From Candidatus Electrothrix aarhusensis (lineage in GTDB: Bacteria; Desulfobacterota; Desulfobulbia; Desulfobulbales; Desulfobulbaceae): a stretch of 56,120 bases of DNA. This document shows, one piece after another, positions 48,201 through 56,120 of the stretch; within the stretch, counting starts at the first letter, position 1, and every line of letters begins with the position of its first letter. The notes beneath the pieces were generated by a model. It was given only the letters and a program-made list of their open reading frames with translations, was not told the DNA's origin and searched no databases. The translations under genes and the position numbers were made by a program. Where the stretch lies: contig MTKO01000066.1 of the NCBI GenBank assembly GCA_004028505.1, positions 1 through 56,120 of the forward strand, in the 5' to 3' direction.

Positions 48201-49000
48201 ACAAGATAGGAGTGACCTCGGAGCTGCTCAAACCCTCTGAACTGCACATAATCCTTTACTTCAAGATTATTCAGGTAATAATTCCGCAATATGTACCGAC
48301 CACTGTGCAGTTCCTGAATCGCCGCATCAGCTTGGCCGCGAACAACGAGCTGAAGCATATTTACCGCATCTTCGGCCATCACAAAAGAGACGCCGGGAAT
48401 TTGCTCCTGCATAACTTTTTGCAAAGCATATCCCGTATACGAAGCTAAGCGCTTCCCTTGTAATGATGCCAAATCATGGATAGCATCATTATCGGCACGG
48501 GCAAAAATAGCCATATTCAGGGGCATGGTTTCTGCGGAAAACGTGAAGAGTCGGGCCCGTTCCTCTGTGCGGATCATGCCCATTGCCGCTTCAAGATTCC
48601 CCAGCTCCGCCTGCTTGAGCACCTCAGACAGCTGATCGAACCAAAGAAAATCTGGGGTCAGCCCAATTCGTGCACTGAGTGTACGGAGCAGGTCCGGCAT
48701 ATAACCAGCGGGTGGCCCTTGATGATTATGAATCATATAGGGAGGAAGAGAAAATGCACCGACTCGAAAAACAGGATGTTTTTCAATCCAGTCCAGTTCT
48801 TCCGGTGTCAGGCTGATAAAGTCCGGCTTGACCGTTTGTACAGCGGTCTGTTGCACAGCGGTGTGATCAACAGAGTTTCTATTGGTTGCACAACCTGTCC
48901 TGAGAAAAAAAATATTGATGAGGGACAGGGTCAGCACCGCTGAAACAGAAAAAATCCTATTTGTTTTTCGCCTGCGGATCAAGATAATATACTTCCTCAT
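45225..49000 (-). CDS. Hybrid sensor histidine kinase with tandem periplasmic binding domains (one frame break)
   Basis: About 1258 residues if one A is restored in the run at 47715-47720 (giving [13 protein letters not shown]). Order: N-terminal anchor; two SBP_bac_3 domains (about 57-290 and 298-530; [18 protein letters not shown] and [21 protein letters not shown]); a membrane helix (about 550-570); PAS ([14 protein letters not shown]); HisKA with MSHEIRTPM; HATPase with [16 protein letters not shown] and GTGLGLAI; a receiver with [13 protein letters not shown]; and an Hpt with SAHKIKGMC. It senses a small solute and starts a phosphorelay; no output gene is adjacent. It begins inside ftsB by 44 bp (ATG 49000); the start is uncertain. 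Confidence 0.88.
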
Positions 49001-49307
49001 TTTTCTTCAGCATCCCGTACTTCTCCCGAGCGACCTTTTCCAGATAGGTCTTATCATGCATAAGAAGGTCTATTTCTTTTTCTAACGCTGCTTTTTCCTG
49101 CAACAGCCTTTTGTTTTCTTCTACCAGTCTGTTTGACTTTTTCTCTATCTTGTAATATGAATACAGGCTACAACGAGGAGCAAATAAAAGGAAAAATCCC
49201 CCTGACAAAAGAACAGTCAGTATAACTCTTCGAAATACCAGTCTTTCTTTCAGGCTGAGCCCTTTGCTCTGTCTTCGTTTCGGCCTGTTTGTTCTTTTTC
49301 TCTGCAA
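48957..49307 (-). CDS. ftsB: Septum formation initiator FtsB/DivIC-like protein
   Basis: 116 residues: a basic cytoplasmic N-terminus (RKRTNRPKRRQ), one membrane helix (VILTVLLSGGFFLLFAP), then a coiled coil (about 52-85, KSNRLVEENKRLLQEKAALEKEID) and the conserved AREKYGM(L)KKNEEVYY ending. This matches the FtsB/DivIC divisome subunit. It overlaps the following kinase gene. Start ATG 49307. Confidence 0.8.
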   Translation of the reverse strand: MQRKRTNRPKRRQSKGLSLKERLVFRRVILTVLLSGGFFLLFAPRCSLYSYYKIEKKSNRLVEENKRLLQEKAALEKEIDLLMHDKTYLEKVAREKYGMLKKNEEVYYLDPQAKNK

Positions 49308-49426
49308 TGTTTTTTTGCGAGTTTTTTGATAAATAACCCATCCCCAAGCGGGCTGGGTAGTAAATAAAGATTGTTTTGCTGGTACGTCGCAAGCAGTGGA
49401 GTATCACAGCCCCGGAGCTTCGCACA

Positions 49427-49827
49427 ATGAAAAAATGTCTTATCAGCAGCTGCTTGGTCGCTTATGCACCCGCTATGACGGACAACATAAGCCAAACGAA
49501 CGCTGTTTAAAATACCTTAACGATTTTATCTACATTCCTGTCTGTCCAGAACAACTCGGTGGTCTTCCTACCCCACGCACGCCAGCTGAGTTACGCGGCG
49601 GAGACGGCATGGATGTCCTTACCGGCTTTGCCTCTGTTATCACACGGGATGGCATGGATGTCACGAAAGAATTCCTTGCCGGCGCTGAGGGTGTGATGAA
49701 AATTGCTCGGGATCAAAACATTCGCCTTGCCCTCCTCAAAGCTCGAAGCCCTTCCTGCGGGGTGAAAAAGCTCGGGGTAACAGCAGCACTCTTAGAAAGG
49801 AACGGTATCAAGCTCGTTGAGTTTTAA
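49427..49827 (+). CDS. DUF523-family protein (frame break near 49450)
   Basis: About 133 residues. From ATG 49427 the frame reads MKKCLISSCL, then shifts near 49450 into GRLCTRYDGQHKPN...; the family begins with the motif (S/A)CLLGxxCRYDG, which supports joining the frames. A loss of one base gives CLGRLC and a loss of four gives CLLGRLC, so the exact edit is unclear. Downstream: IPVCPEQLGGLPTPR, RGGDG, and ALLKARSPSCGV. Cysteines suggest metal or cluster binding; function unknown. Confidence 0.8.
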
Positions 49828-49853
49828 TTGCGTGCTAGCAAACGCGTGCTATC

Positions 49854-49880
49854 AAAAACGACCCCAAAGGGGTAGTTTTT
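49854..49880. terminator. Bidirectional terminator between the DUF523 gene and tatC
   Basis: AAAAAC and GTTTTT, with inner ACCCC and GGGGT around AAA and one mismatch. A-rich and T-rich flanks on both strands let it end both convergent transcripts. Confidence 0.75.
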
Positions 49881-50634
49881 ATTCTTTCTCTTTCAACGCA
49901 GTTGATAGAGCATGTGATGCAGCACGTTGCTCATCAATACGTAAAAAACGAATCACCAAAATACCCGCCTCATAGAGCAAATACAGCGGCCCTCCCATCA
50001 AGGCCATATTCACCACATCAGGAGTCGGTGTAAGCAGGGCTGCCAGAATAGCAATGCCAAGCACGGCAAAACGACGATTTTTTTCAAAAACCTGACGAGA
50101 AAACAAACCCACCTGGGCCGAGAAGACCATAAAAACCGGCAGCTCAAAAATGACGCCAAAGGCCAGGATAAAAATGGTCACGAAGCTGACAAAGCGCCCG
50201 ATAGAGATAACCGCCTTCATACTTTCCGATTGAAAGCTGAGCAGAAATTCAACTCCATAGGGCAGCGTGACAAAATAACAGAATAAGGTTCCGCTGTAAA
50301 AGAGAAAACAGGTGGCAAACACAAACCAGAACAGCTTCCTGCCGGTCACGGCAAAGGGTTTACCCATAGCCTTCCAGAGCACATACATAAGCAGGGGCAT
50401 GAGAGCGTACACCGCCCCGAAAAAAGCCACCTTGACATGGGCAAGAAAAGGCCCGGCCACGGAAAAGAAGTAGAGCTTTTCCCGCAAATGCTCCTGAAAG
50501 ACCGTGATCAATCCAGTGGAGAGGAAAAAGATCGCAATGGTCATCAGGATAAGGCTAATGCCGAGTAAGCGTATGGACTTTCGAAGTTCCGCTAAAAAGA
50601 TAACGAGATTATTGTACTTTTTGTACTGTTGCAC
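49879..50634 (-). CDS. tatC: Sec-independent translocase subunit TatC
   Basis: 251 residues with six membrane segments. It binds the twin-arginine signal in the Tat translocase. Matches: LAELRKSI near residue 15 (usual HLxELR, here FLAELR), the periplasmic loop with FFSVAGPFLAHVKVAFFGAVYALMP, FYSGTLFCYFVTLPYGVEFLL, FGVIFELPVFM (Glu) and LTPTPDVVNMALMGGPLYLLYE. TatA/B not seen nearby. Start ATG 50634. Confidence 0.92.
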   Translation of the reverse strand: MQQYKKYNNLVIFLAELRKSIRLLGISLILMTIAIFFLSTGLITVFQEHLREKLYFFSVAGPFLAHVKVAFFGAVYALMPLLMYVLWKAMGKPFAVTGRKLFWFVFATCFLFYSGTLFCYFVTLPYGVEFLLSFQSESMKAVISIGRFVSFVTIFILAFGVIFELPVFMVFSAQVGLFSRQVFEKNRRFAVLGIAILAALLTPTPDVVNMALMGGPLYLLYEAGILVIRFLRIDEQRAASHALSTALKEKE

Positions 50635-51011
50635 AAGGATGTTTGCTGCTTGATTTGCCGTTGAAGGATGAGTACGCTCAGGAATTTCAAGGGGCTAAGG
50701 CCCTGAAAACGTATAAACGAAATTTGTTTCTCCTACTGTGGAGAAGCATTAATCAACATGCATCAATATGTAGCAAACCTTCCTGGGAAAAGCAATTGAA
50801 TAGCGCTTGATTGAATAACCATTGCTGAATGGTTCCGGTCATGCTAAAAAAATCAGCTTGTCTTCAAGAAACCTTTGAGGGGTTCAACAAAAAATACCTT
50901 ACCCTTTTATAGTGGGTGATGTAGGGGCACGGCGTGCCGTGCCCCTACAAGTTCCGCACCTGAAAAAGGGGCTCTTATTCCATTTATTGATTTTATTACC
51001 GAGTATATATC
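50635..51011. other. Divergent tatC-serS gap containing a REP-like palindrome
   Basis: About 377 bp without a gene. It holds gtaggggcacggc and its complement gccgtgcccctac (50921-50948) around a two-base centre, the GTAGGGG-type repeat also found at 22030 and 52299. AT-rich sequence around 50990 precedes serS. No promoter was confidently placed. Confidence 0.55.
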
Positions 51012-52283
51012 ATGCTAGAACTACGTTTTATCCGGGAAAACATTGATCTTGTCCGGGAGAAATGCCTTCATCGCGGAATGAAGACAGATCTGATTGAGAA
51101 TTTTACAGCAATTGATGCCAAACGACTGGCCCTGCTGGGCGAGGTCGAGCAGCTGAAAAATCGGCGCAACACGGTTTCTAAAGAAATCGCGCCGCTGAAG
51201 CAGGCAGGTGAGCACGAGCAGGCTGAGCCGCTCATCGCGGAAATGCGGCAGGTCTCTGAACGAATCAAGGAGATGGACAAAGAGCTGACCACGGTTCAGG
51301 AAGAGCTTGAGCAGGTTGTTATGGCGATTCCCAATCTCTGTGATGATTCTGTTCCCAAGGGAAATGACGACTGCGATAATGTGGAGATCCGAACCTGGGG
51401 CGAGATTCCGCAATTTTCCTTTGACCCGAAACCCCATTGGGAAGTCGGTGAAGACCAGGGGATTCTGGATTTTGAAACGGCAGCCAAGCTGTCCGGGGCT
51501 CGCTTTGCCCTGCTCAAGGGTTTTGCCTCCAAGCTCTCCAGGGCGCTGACCAATTTCTTTCTTGATCTGCACACCCAAAAACACGGGTACACCGAGATGC
51601 TGCCGCCCTTTATGGTCAATTCTAAGTCCATGACCGGCACAGGCCAGCTCCCCAAGTTTAAAGAAGATCTGTTCAAGATAGAAGATTGGGATCTCTGGCT
51701 GATCCCCACAGCAGAGGTGCCGCTGACCAATATTCACAGTGACGAAACCCTGGCAGAGGCCGATTTGCCGATCAAATATACCGCCTACACGCCCTGCTTT
51801 CGTTCCGAGGCCGGTTCTTATGGCAAGGACACCCGAGGTCTAATCCGCCAGCATCAGTTCGACAAGGTGGAGTTGGTTAAATTCACCACCCCGGAAACCT
51901 CTGCCGACGAATTAGATTCTCTCTTGGCTGATGCCGAGGAAGTCTTGCAGTTGCTGGAACTGCCTTATCGAGTGGTCAGCCTGTGTTCTGGCGACTTGGG
52001 TTTTTCCTCAACCAAGACCTATGATATAGAGGTCTGGTTACCAGGTCAGAATACCTATCGGGAGATCTCTTCCTGCTCTAATTTTCTTGATTTTCAGGCC
52101 CGCCGGGCAGGTATCCGTTATCGCCCCGATGGCCAGAAAAAAAGCCGTCTGGTGCATACCCTGAATGGCTCTGGGCTGGCAGTGGGTCGGACCCTATTGG
52201 CGGTGTTAGAGAATTATCAGCAGGAAGACGGGACAGTGCGAGTGCCTAAGGTGCTGGAGCCATATTTTGCGGATCGGTTTTAG
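51012..52283 (+). CDS. serS: Seryl-tRNA synthetase
   Basis: Class II synthetase charging tRNA-Ser (and tRNA-Sec, relevant to the selenoprotein here), 423 residues, complete. An N-terminal tRNA-binding coiled coil (about 30-105) leads to [14 protein letters not shown] (motif 2 region), [38 protein letters not shown], and motif 3 [14 protein letters not shown]. Preceded by a REP-like palindrome and followed by more of the same repeats. Confidence 0.96.
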   Translation: MLELRFIRENIDLVREKCLHRGMKTDLIENFTAIDAKRLALLGEVEQLKNRRNTVSKEIAPLKQAGEHEQAEPLIAEMRQVSERIKEMDKELTTVQEELEQVVMAIPNLCDDSVPKGNDDCDNVEIRTWGEIPQFSFDPKPHWEVGEDQGILDFETAAKLSGARFALLKGFASKLSRALTNFFLDLHTQKHGYTEMLPPFMVNSKSMTGTGQLPKFKEDLFKIEDWDLWLIPTAEVPLTNIHSDETLAEADLPIKYTAYTPCFRSEAGSYGKDTRGLIRQHQFDKVELVKFTTPETSADELDSLLADAEEVLQLLELPYRVVSLCSGDLGFSSTKTYDIEVWLPGQNTYREISSCSNFLDFQARRAGIRYRPDGQKKSRLVHTLNGSGLAVGRTLLAVLENYQQEDGTVRVPKVLEPYFADRF

Positions 52284-52298
52284 ATACGGAAAAATGTG

Positions 52299-52456
52299 CA
52301 GGGGCAGGTCCCTGTGCCTGCCCGGAATACTATAATTATAGGGCGACCGCCGGTCACCCCTACATCCGTGTGCCGCCAACCCCACATCTCGTACCGTAGG
52401 GGTAGACCTGCGTGTCTACCCGGCATAAAAGGGCGAACACACAGGTTCGCCCCTAC
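52299..52456. repeat. Two tandem units of the palindromic REP-like repeat
   Basis: Unit 1: caggggcaggtccctgtgcc (52299 on), about 15 bp of AT-rich centre, then gggcgaccgccggtcacccc to 52363. Unit 2: gtaggggtagacctgcgtg (52396 on), a cggcataaaa centre, then gggcgaacacacaggttcgc to 52456. Each unit is a long imperfect palindrome bounded by GTAGGGG and CCCCTAC. They lie between convergent serS and hsdR. Confidence 0.7.
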
Positions 52457-52475
52457 AACAACCCGAAAATATTCC

Positions 52476-55441
52476 TCAATAATACTCCTTAATATACCCA
52501 TAGGCCCGGTCAAAGAGCAGCTGATCTTTATGCAATTTGTACTTGAGCAGGGCTTTCCGTAAATTTTTCTGCACCTCCCGTTCGCCCTGGTTGGATTGCT
52601 GCCAGCCGGGAAAGCGGACAACCCGGACAATGGCATCAATATCAGCGACAATACGCTCGACGACTGCCGGGGTTTGGTCGGTTTTCAGTTCCAGGAAGAG
52701 TTCGGTCAGGGCGGCCTGGGGCGTTTTTTCCTGAAGCGCAACCGCAAGCTCTTTTTCCGCCTGCACCGTTTCTTTGGCAATCTTGCACAGTTCTTTGATA
52801 AAGTCGATGGAGGCGATCAGCCCTTTTTCTGCCTTATCCCGCAGGCCTCCAAACGCTCACTCAAGGCCTTGAAGACCGGCAGATCCCCGTGTTTATCAAA
52901 GCGTTTCATCAGGGCCTTTTCCAACTCCTTGACCTTTTTGGGGTTGGGGTTGTTGAAAATCTCTTCAATCACTTCCGCATCCAGGACAAAGGCATCCAGG
53001 CTATGGATTGCGCCGACATGGATATTCTCGTGAATGAGCCGGGTGGTCTGGGCTCCCAGGGCCTGCCAGAGCAGTTTGCCGATATTATCAGCAGCCGGTT
53101 TGACGGATTCATAAACCTGGGCCAGCCAGCGATAATCCTCATTATAGATATCAAGAAGCCTATCCGGCGAAAGGGACTCCCACAGCTTGGCAAGGTATTT
53201 AAAATCACGGGCAAAGGCGTCTTTCTTTTTATCCGTGTTGATGGCCTCCTGGGCTGCCTCCAGCCCGACAAATCCCTCCACCCGCCGATCCACGCCGCTG
53301 AAATGAGCCAGGGCGTCCTTCATGGCCAGGGGTAGCCTGCTGCGCAATTCCGACAGATTGCTGATCACCTGCTTGATGCTCTCCTCATCAAACTCCAGGG
53401 CCTTGGCTGCATCGTCGAAGACCCCGAAATAGTCAACAATACGGCCAAAGGTCTTGCCGGGATAGAGGCGGTTGGTCCGGCAGATGGCTTGCAACAGGGT
53501 ATGGTCCTTGATGGATTTATCCAGGTACATGGTCTGAAGGATCGGCGCGTCGAACCCGGTCAGTAACTTGGCCGTGACAATGAGAAAGTGCAGGCCTGCA
53601 TCGGCATCGTTGAACTCGTCCACCACCTGTTCCTGCTCCCCCTTATCCATACCCCATTGCCGCTTAAATTCCAGGGTATCATTGGCGGTGGTGGAGATAA
53701 CCACCCTGCTTGCCTGCTCAGGAAAATATGTATCCAGTTCCTCCTTGTACTGGACACAGGCAGCGCGATCCGGGCAGACAATCATCGCCTTAAAACCCTG
53801 GGGAGCCACCTTTTCCTGAAAATGGCAGGCAATATCCCGGACAATCTTCGCGACCCGCTCCGGTGCTTTGAGAAAGGCAGACATCTTGGCAGATTTCCGG
53901 TTCAGGGCATCGGCCTCTGCATCACTCAGGGCAGATGCTTCCTGAAACTCGGCAAAGGCCGCATCCAGGGCCTCTTTGTCCACATGAACATCCACCAGCC
54001 GGGGTTCAAAATGGAGGGGCAGCGTGGCCCGGTCGCGGATGGAGTCGTGAAAGGTGTAGCGCGACAGATAGCCGCCCGTATCCTCTTCCGAACCAAAGGC
54101 GCAGAAAGTATTTTGATCCGCCTTGTTGACGGGGGTCCCGGTCAGGCCAAAGAGAAAGGCATTGGGCAGGGCCGCCCGCATCTGGCGACCCAAATTGCCC
54201 TCCTGGGTCCGGTGGGCCTCATCCACCAGGACGATGATATTATCCCGGCAATTCATATCGGGCCGGGCATCACGAAACTTGTGGATCGTGGAGATGATGA
54301 TCTTGCGGGTATCCCGCTCCAGCAGGGTTTGCAGCTCGCTGATGCTGTCGGTGCTCTCCACATTGGCTACATCAGCAGCGTTAAAAATGCCGCTGATTTG
54401 GGTATCCAGGTCAACCCGGTCCACCAGCACCAGCACAGTGGGGCTCTTCAGCTCCGGGGCCCGGCGCAACTTTTGGGCGGCAAAGACCATGAGCAGTGAT
54501 TTACCTGAGCCCTGGAAATGCCAGATCAACCCTTTTTTGAGCCGCCCCTCCATGACCCGTGCAATAAGCGTATTTGCCCCTTCATACTGTTGAAAACGGC
54601 AGATGATCTTGATCCGTTGTTTTTTCTTATTGGTGCTGAAGAGAGAGAAGTTCTGGAGGATATCCAGGAGGCGGCGGGGTTGGAAGAGGTGATTGAGTTC
54701 CCGGCCCATTTCAGCCAGACCCAGGGATTTTTCCAGGGCCGTGTTGGAGTCTTCGGTGCGCCAGGGTGCCCAGAATTCCAGGGGGCAGCGAACCGGCCCG
54801 TAGAACAGCTCCTTGCCTTCGGTGGCAAAGGAGAGGATATTGGGGACAAAGAGCATGGGCACGCTGTTTTCATAGATATGATGGATATCATGGGCTGCGT
54901 CCAGCCAGCTCACCGAGGGACGGCTGGGGGTTTTGGCCTCGCCCACCACCACCGGGATGCCGTTGATGAGCAGGACCACATCCGGGATCTTGGTTTCCCG
55001 GTGATGGATGCGGAACTGATTGGTGACCAGGTACTCATTATTGGCTGGATCGTCAAAATCGATGAGGCGAACCGGTCTATGGCTGTTGTTCTCGCCAAAG
55101 GGCATGGTTTTTTCGTTGGTGAGCCAACTGAAGAACTTTTCATTGGCCCGGACTAGGCCGGTTTGGTTGACTGAGATCAGGATGGTTCGCAGTTTGTGGA
55201 TCACCTCGTCGGCCCGCTCCGGTTGGGCTTTGATCTCTGGGTTGAGGCGGATCAGGGCCTTTTTGAGGTTGGGTTCCACCAGGACTTCGTTGATGCTGCG
55301 CTGCAACGCTTTCGCTGGTGTGTAGGCCCATTCTGCGCCATAGATCTGTTTGGGTTCGTTTACCTCTGTGGTGTTGAGGTTGATCCCGGCGAGCTGATGG
55401 ATGATGTAGTGCTCTACACTGTTGCGTTCGTTGAAGGGCAT
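52476..55441 (-). CDS. hsdR: Type I restriction enzyme R subunit (one frame break)
   Basis: Translocase-nuclease of a type I restriction-modification system, about 988 residues when one C is restored near 52846 (GCCTG, expected GCCCTG, giving EALRDKAEKGLIASIDFIKEL). The N-terminal PD-ExK nuclease shows VVLLINGIPVVVGEAK (about 155-170). Helicase motor: Walker A HFQGSGKS (near 315), the DEAH-like VDEAHRTQEG, GLTGTP, and the C-terminal LLTGFDAPILQTMYLDK and QAICRTNRLYPGK. A helical C-domain follows. Start ATG 55441, one base after the hsdS stop (TAACATG), so coupled. Confidence 0.93.
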
Positions 55442-55442
55442 G

Positions 55443-56120
55443 TTAGAAGATTTGGTTGGCCAAGGATTTTTGGAGATTGCCACAGAAAAGCAAATGATCT
55501 TCAATAGCTTTGATTTTCAAGTCATCAATCATTCTTACAATTTTATTTTGTGTATTAAAATTAGGCATAGGTATGTTTAGCTTCAGAAGCGCTTTGCTAG
55601 TCAGATTCTTTTGAACAGCCCCATTTGCAATTTTTGCACTCATTCGCCTTCCTATTCTTGAGTTAAAAAATAACTTCAAATAATGGGGATTAATATTATT
55701 TTTCAATCTAAAACGAATAAGAAAAGCTGCTGGAACAACAGGAATATCTTCATACCCATCAAACACAGCAGCAATCCCACAAGTTCCACTTCTCGAAATA
55801 ACTAAGTCTCCGACTTTAAGATAGTGTTCTATAAAATTTTTATTTCCAACTATTGCTCTTGGCATTGTTGACAAGTTGATATCACCATCATTATTCAAAT
55901 CAGTAGTCCTTAATGAAGCAATATTTCCATTTGCATTGTAAAGCTTGGAGCTAAACCTTGGACCAAACATACTTTCAATGCAGATGTCTGAAAACTTACA
56001 CTGCTCAAATTTTTTTATCCCTATTTTGTGTTTCCATTTTGCCGCATTATTACTGTCCAAAGTAAAAAGATTATTCAATATTGATTCCTTCAAAAGCGTT
56101 CCCCCCGGCGCGGCCGAGAC
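55443..56120 (-). CDS. hsdS: Type I restriction specificity subunit HsdS, C-terminal part
   Basis: The open frame runs off the right edge; about 225 codons are visible. The C-terminal target-recognition domain reads CKFSDICIE, LRTTDLNNDGDIN, YLKVGDLVISRSGTCGIAAV, PAAFLIRFRLK, YLKLFFNSRIGRRM and NLTSKALLKLNIPMPNFNTQNKIV, followed by the conserved spacer helix (MIDDLKIKAIEDHLLFCGNLQKSLANQIF). It determines the DNA sequence recognised. hsdM would lie further right. Its base composition (AT-rich) differs from hsdR, as common for exchanged specificity genes. Confidence 0.87.
   Translation of the reverse strand, partial: VSAAPGGTLLKESILNNLFTLDSNNAAKWKHKIGIKKFEQCKFSDICIESMFGPRFSSKLYNANGNIASLRTTDLNNDGDINLSTMPRAIVGNKNFIEHYLKVGDLVISRSGTCGIAAVFDGYEDIPVVPAAFLIRFRLKNNINPHYLKLFFNSRIGRRMSAKIANGAVQKNLTSKALLKLNIPMPNFNTQNKIVRMIDDLKIKAIEDHLLFCGNLQKSLANQIF

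Noticed and set aside
52817..52870. TGA ending the long hsdR frame as a natural stop, with a separate small downstream gene
   Set aside because: The next frame continues the HsdR C-terminus once one C is restored, and the downstream frame has no start with a ribosome site.
54518..55156. Long plus-strand open frames over hsdR (also 53588-54499)
   Set aside because: They are antisense shadows of the GC-rich hsdR coding sequence with no family resemblance or ribosome site.

Overview
The window looks like a piece of a draft genome from a sulfur-metabolising member of the Desulfobacterota, most like the Desulfobulbaceae (possibly the cable-bacteria branch). This is inferred from gene content and moderate GC. 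The gene set combines a deltaproteobacterial-style thi operon, a bacterial leucyl/arginyl transferase, two exported rhodanese-like proteins (one apparently a selenoprotein), large periplasmic-sensor kinases, and conflict genes of the EACC1-caspase type. No rRNA, tRNA or CRISPR was recognised. At least thirteen genes carry one-step frame breaks, mostly loss of one base from a short G or C run. I read these mainly as sequence errors and annotate each gene across its break.

Layout. 1-700: edge fragment, a 211-bp MITE-like element with TTAA target duplication, a decayed gene and a copy of the thiH 3' end. 678-3024 (minus): TPP riboswitch-thiS-thiG-thiH. 3269-5927 (plus): aconitase. 6035-16858 (minus): a nine-gene, apparently co-transcribed block. 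In transcription order it holds a PhnD-like binding protein, a second binding protein, a TonB-dependent receptor, two divergent citrate-synthase-fold proteins, an O-methyltransferase, an SDR, a condensation-domain acyltransferase and a ThDP enzyme. It reads as an uptake-plus-biosynthesis locus for an unknown small molecule. 17270-21223: DUF2301-type membrane protein, a T7-gp4-like primase-helicase and two convergent Uma2 nucleases. 21416-24136 (plus): DUF1287 protein, then an EACC1-like adaptor overlapping a caspase-formylglycine-generating-enzyme fusion. 24343-27039: argS, Nudix hydrolase and a periplasmic rhodanese with an in-frame UGA followed by a SECIS-like hairpin.

27376-36546 (plus): a polysaccharide or glycolipid locus with a hexapeptide acyltransferase, two LPG-synthase-TM flippase-like proteins (one fused to a beta-propeller), four GT2 glycosyltransferases and a WcaJ-type sugar-phosphate transferase, meeting a GT4 enzyme on the other strand. 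37816-52283: mostly housekeeping, with bpt, gdhA, a large lipoprotein, ldcA, a second rhodanese, a uracil-DNA glycosylase, fmdB, a giant hybrid histidine kinase, ftsB, a DUF523 protein, tatC and serS. 52476-56120 (minus): type I restriction hsdR and the end of hsdS, running off the window.

Palindromic REP-like repeats built on a GTAGGGG...CCCCTAC frame recur between genes at 22030, 50921 and 52299, with a related 30-bp palindrome at 45197. The most striking observations are the selenocysteine rhodanese, the twin citrate-synthase-like biosynthetic block, and the EACC1/caspase/FGE module.
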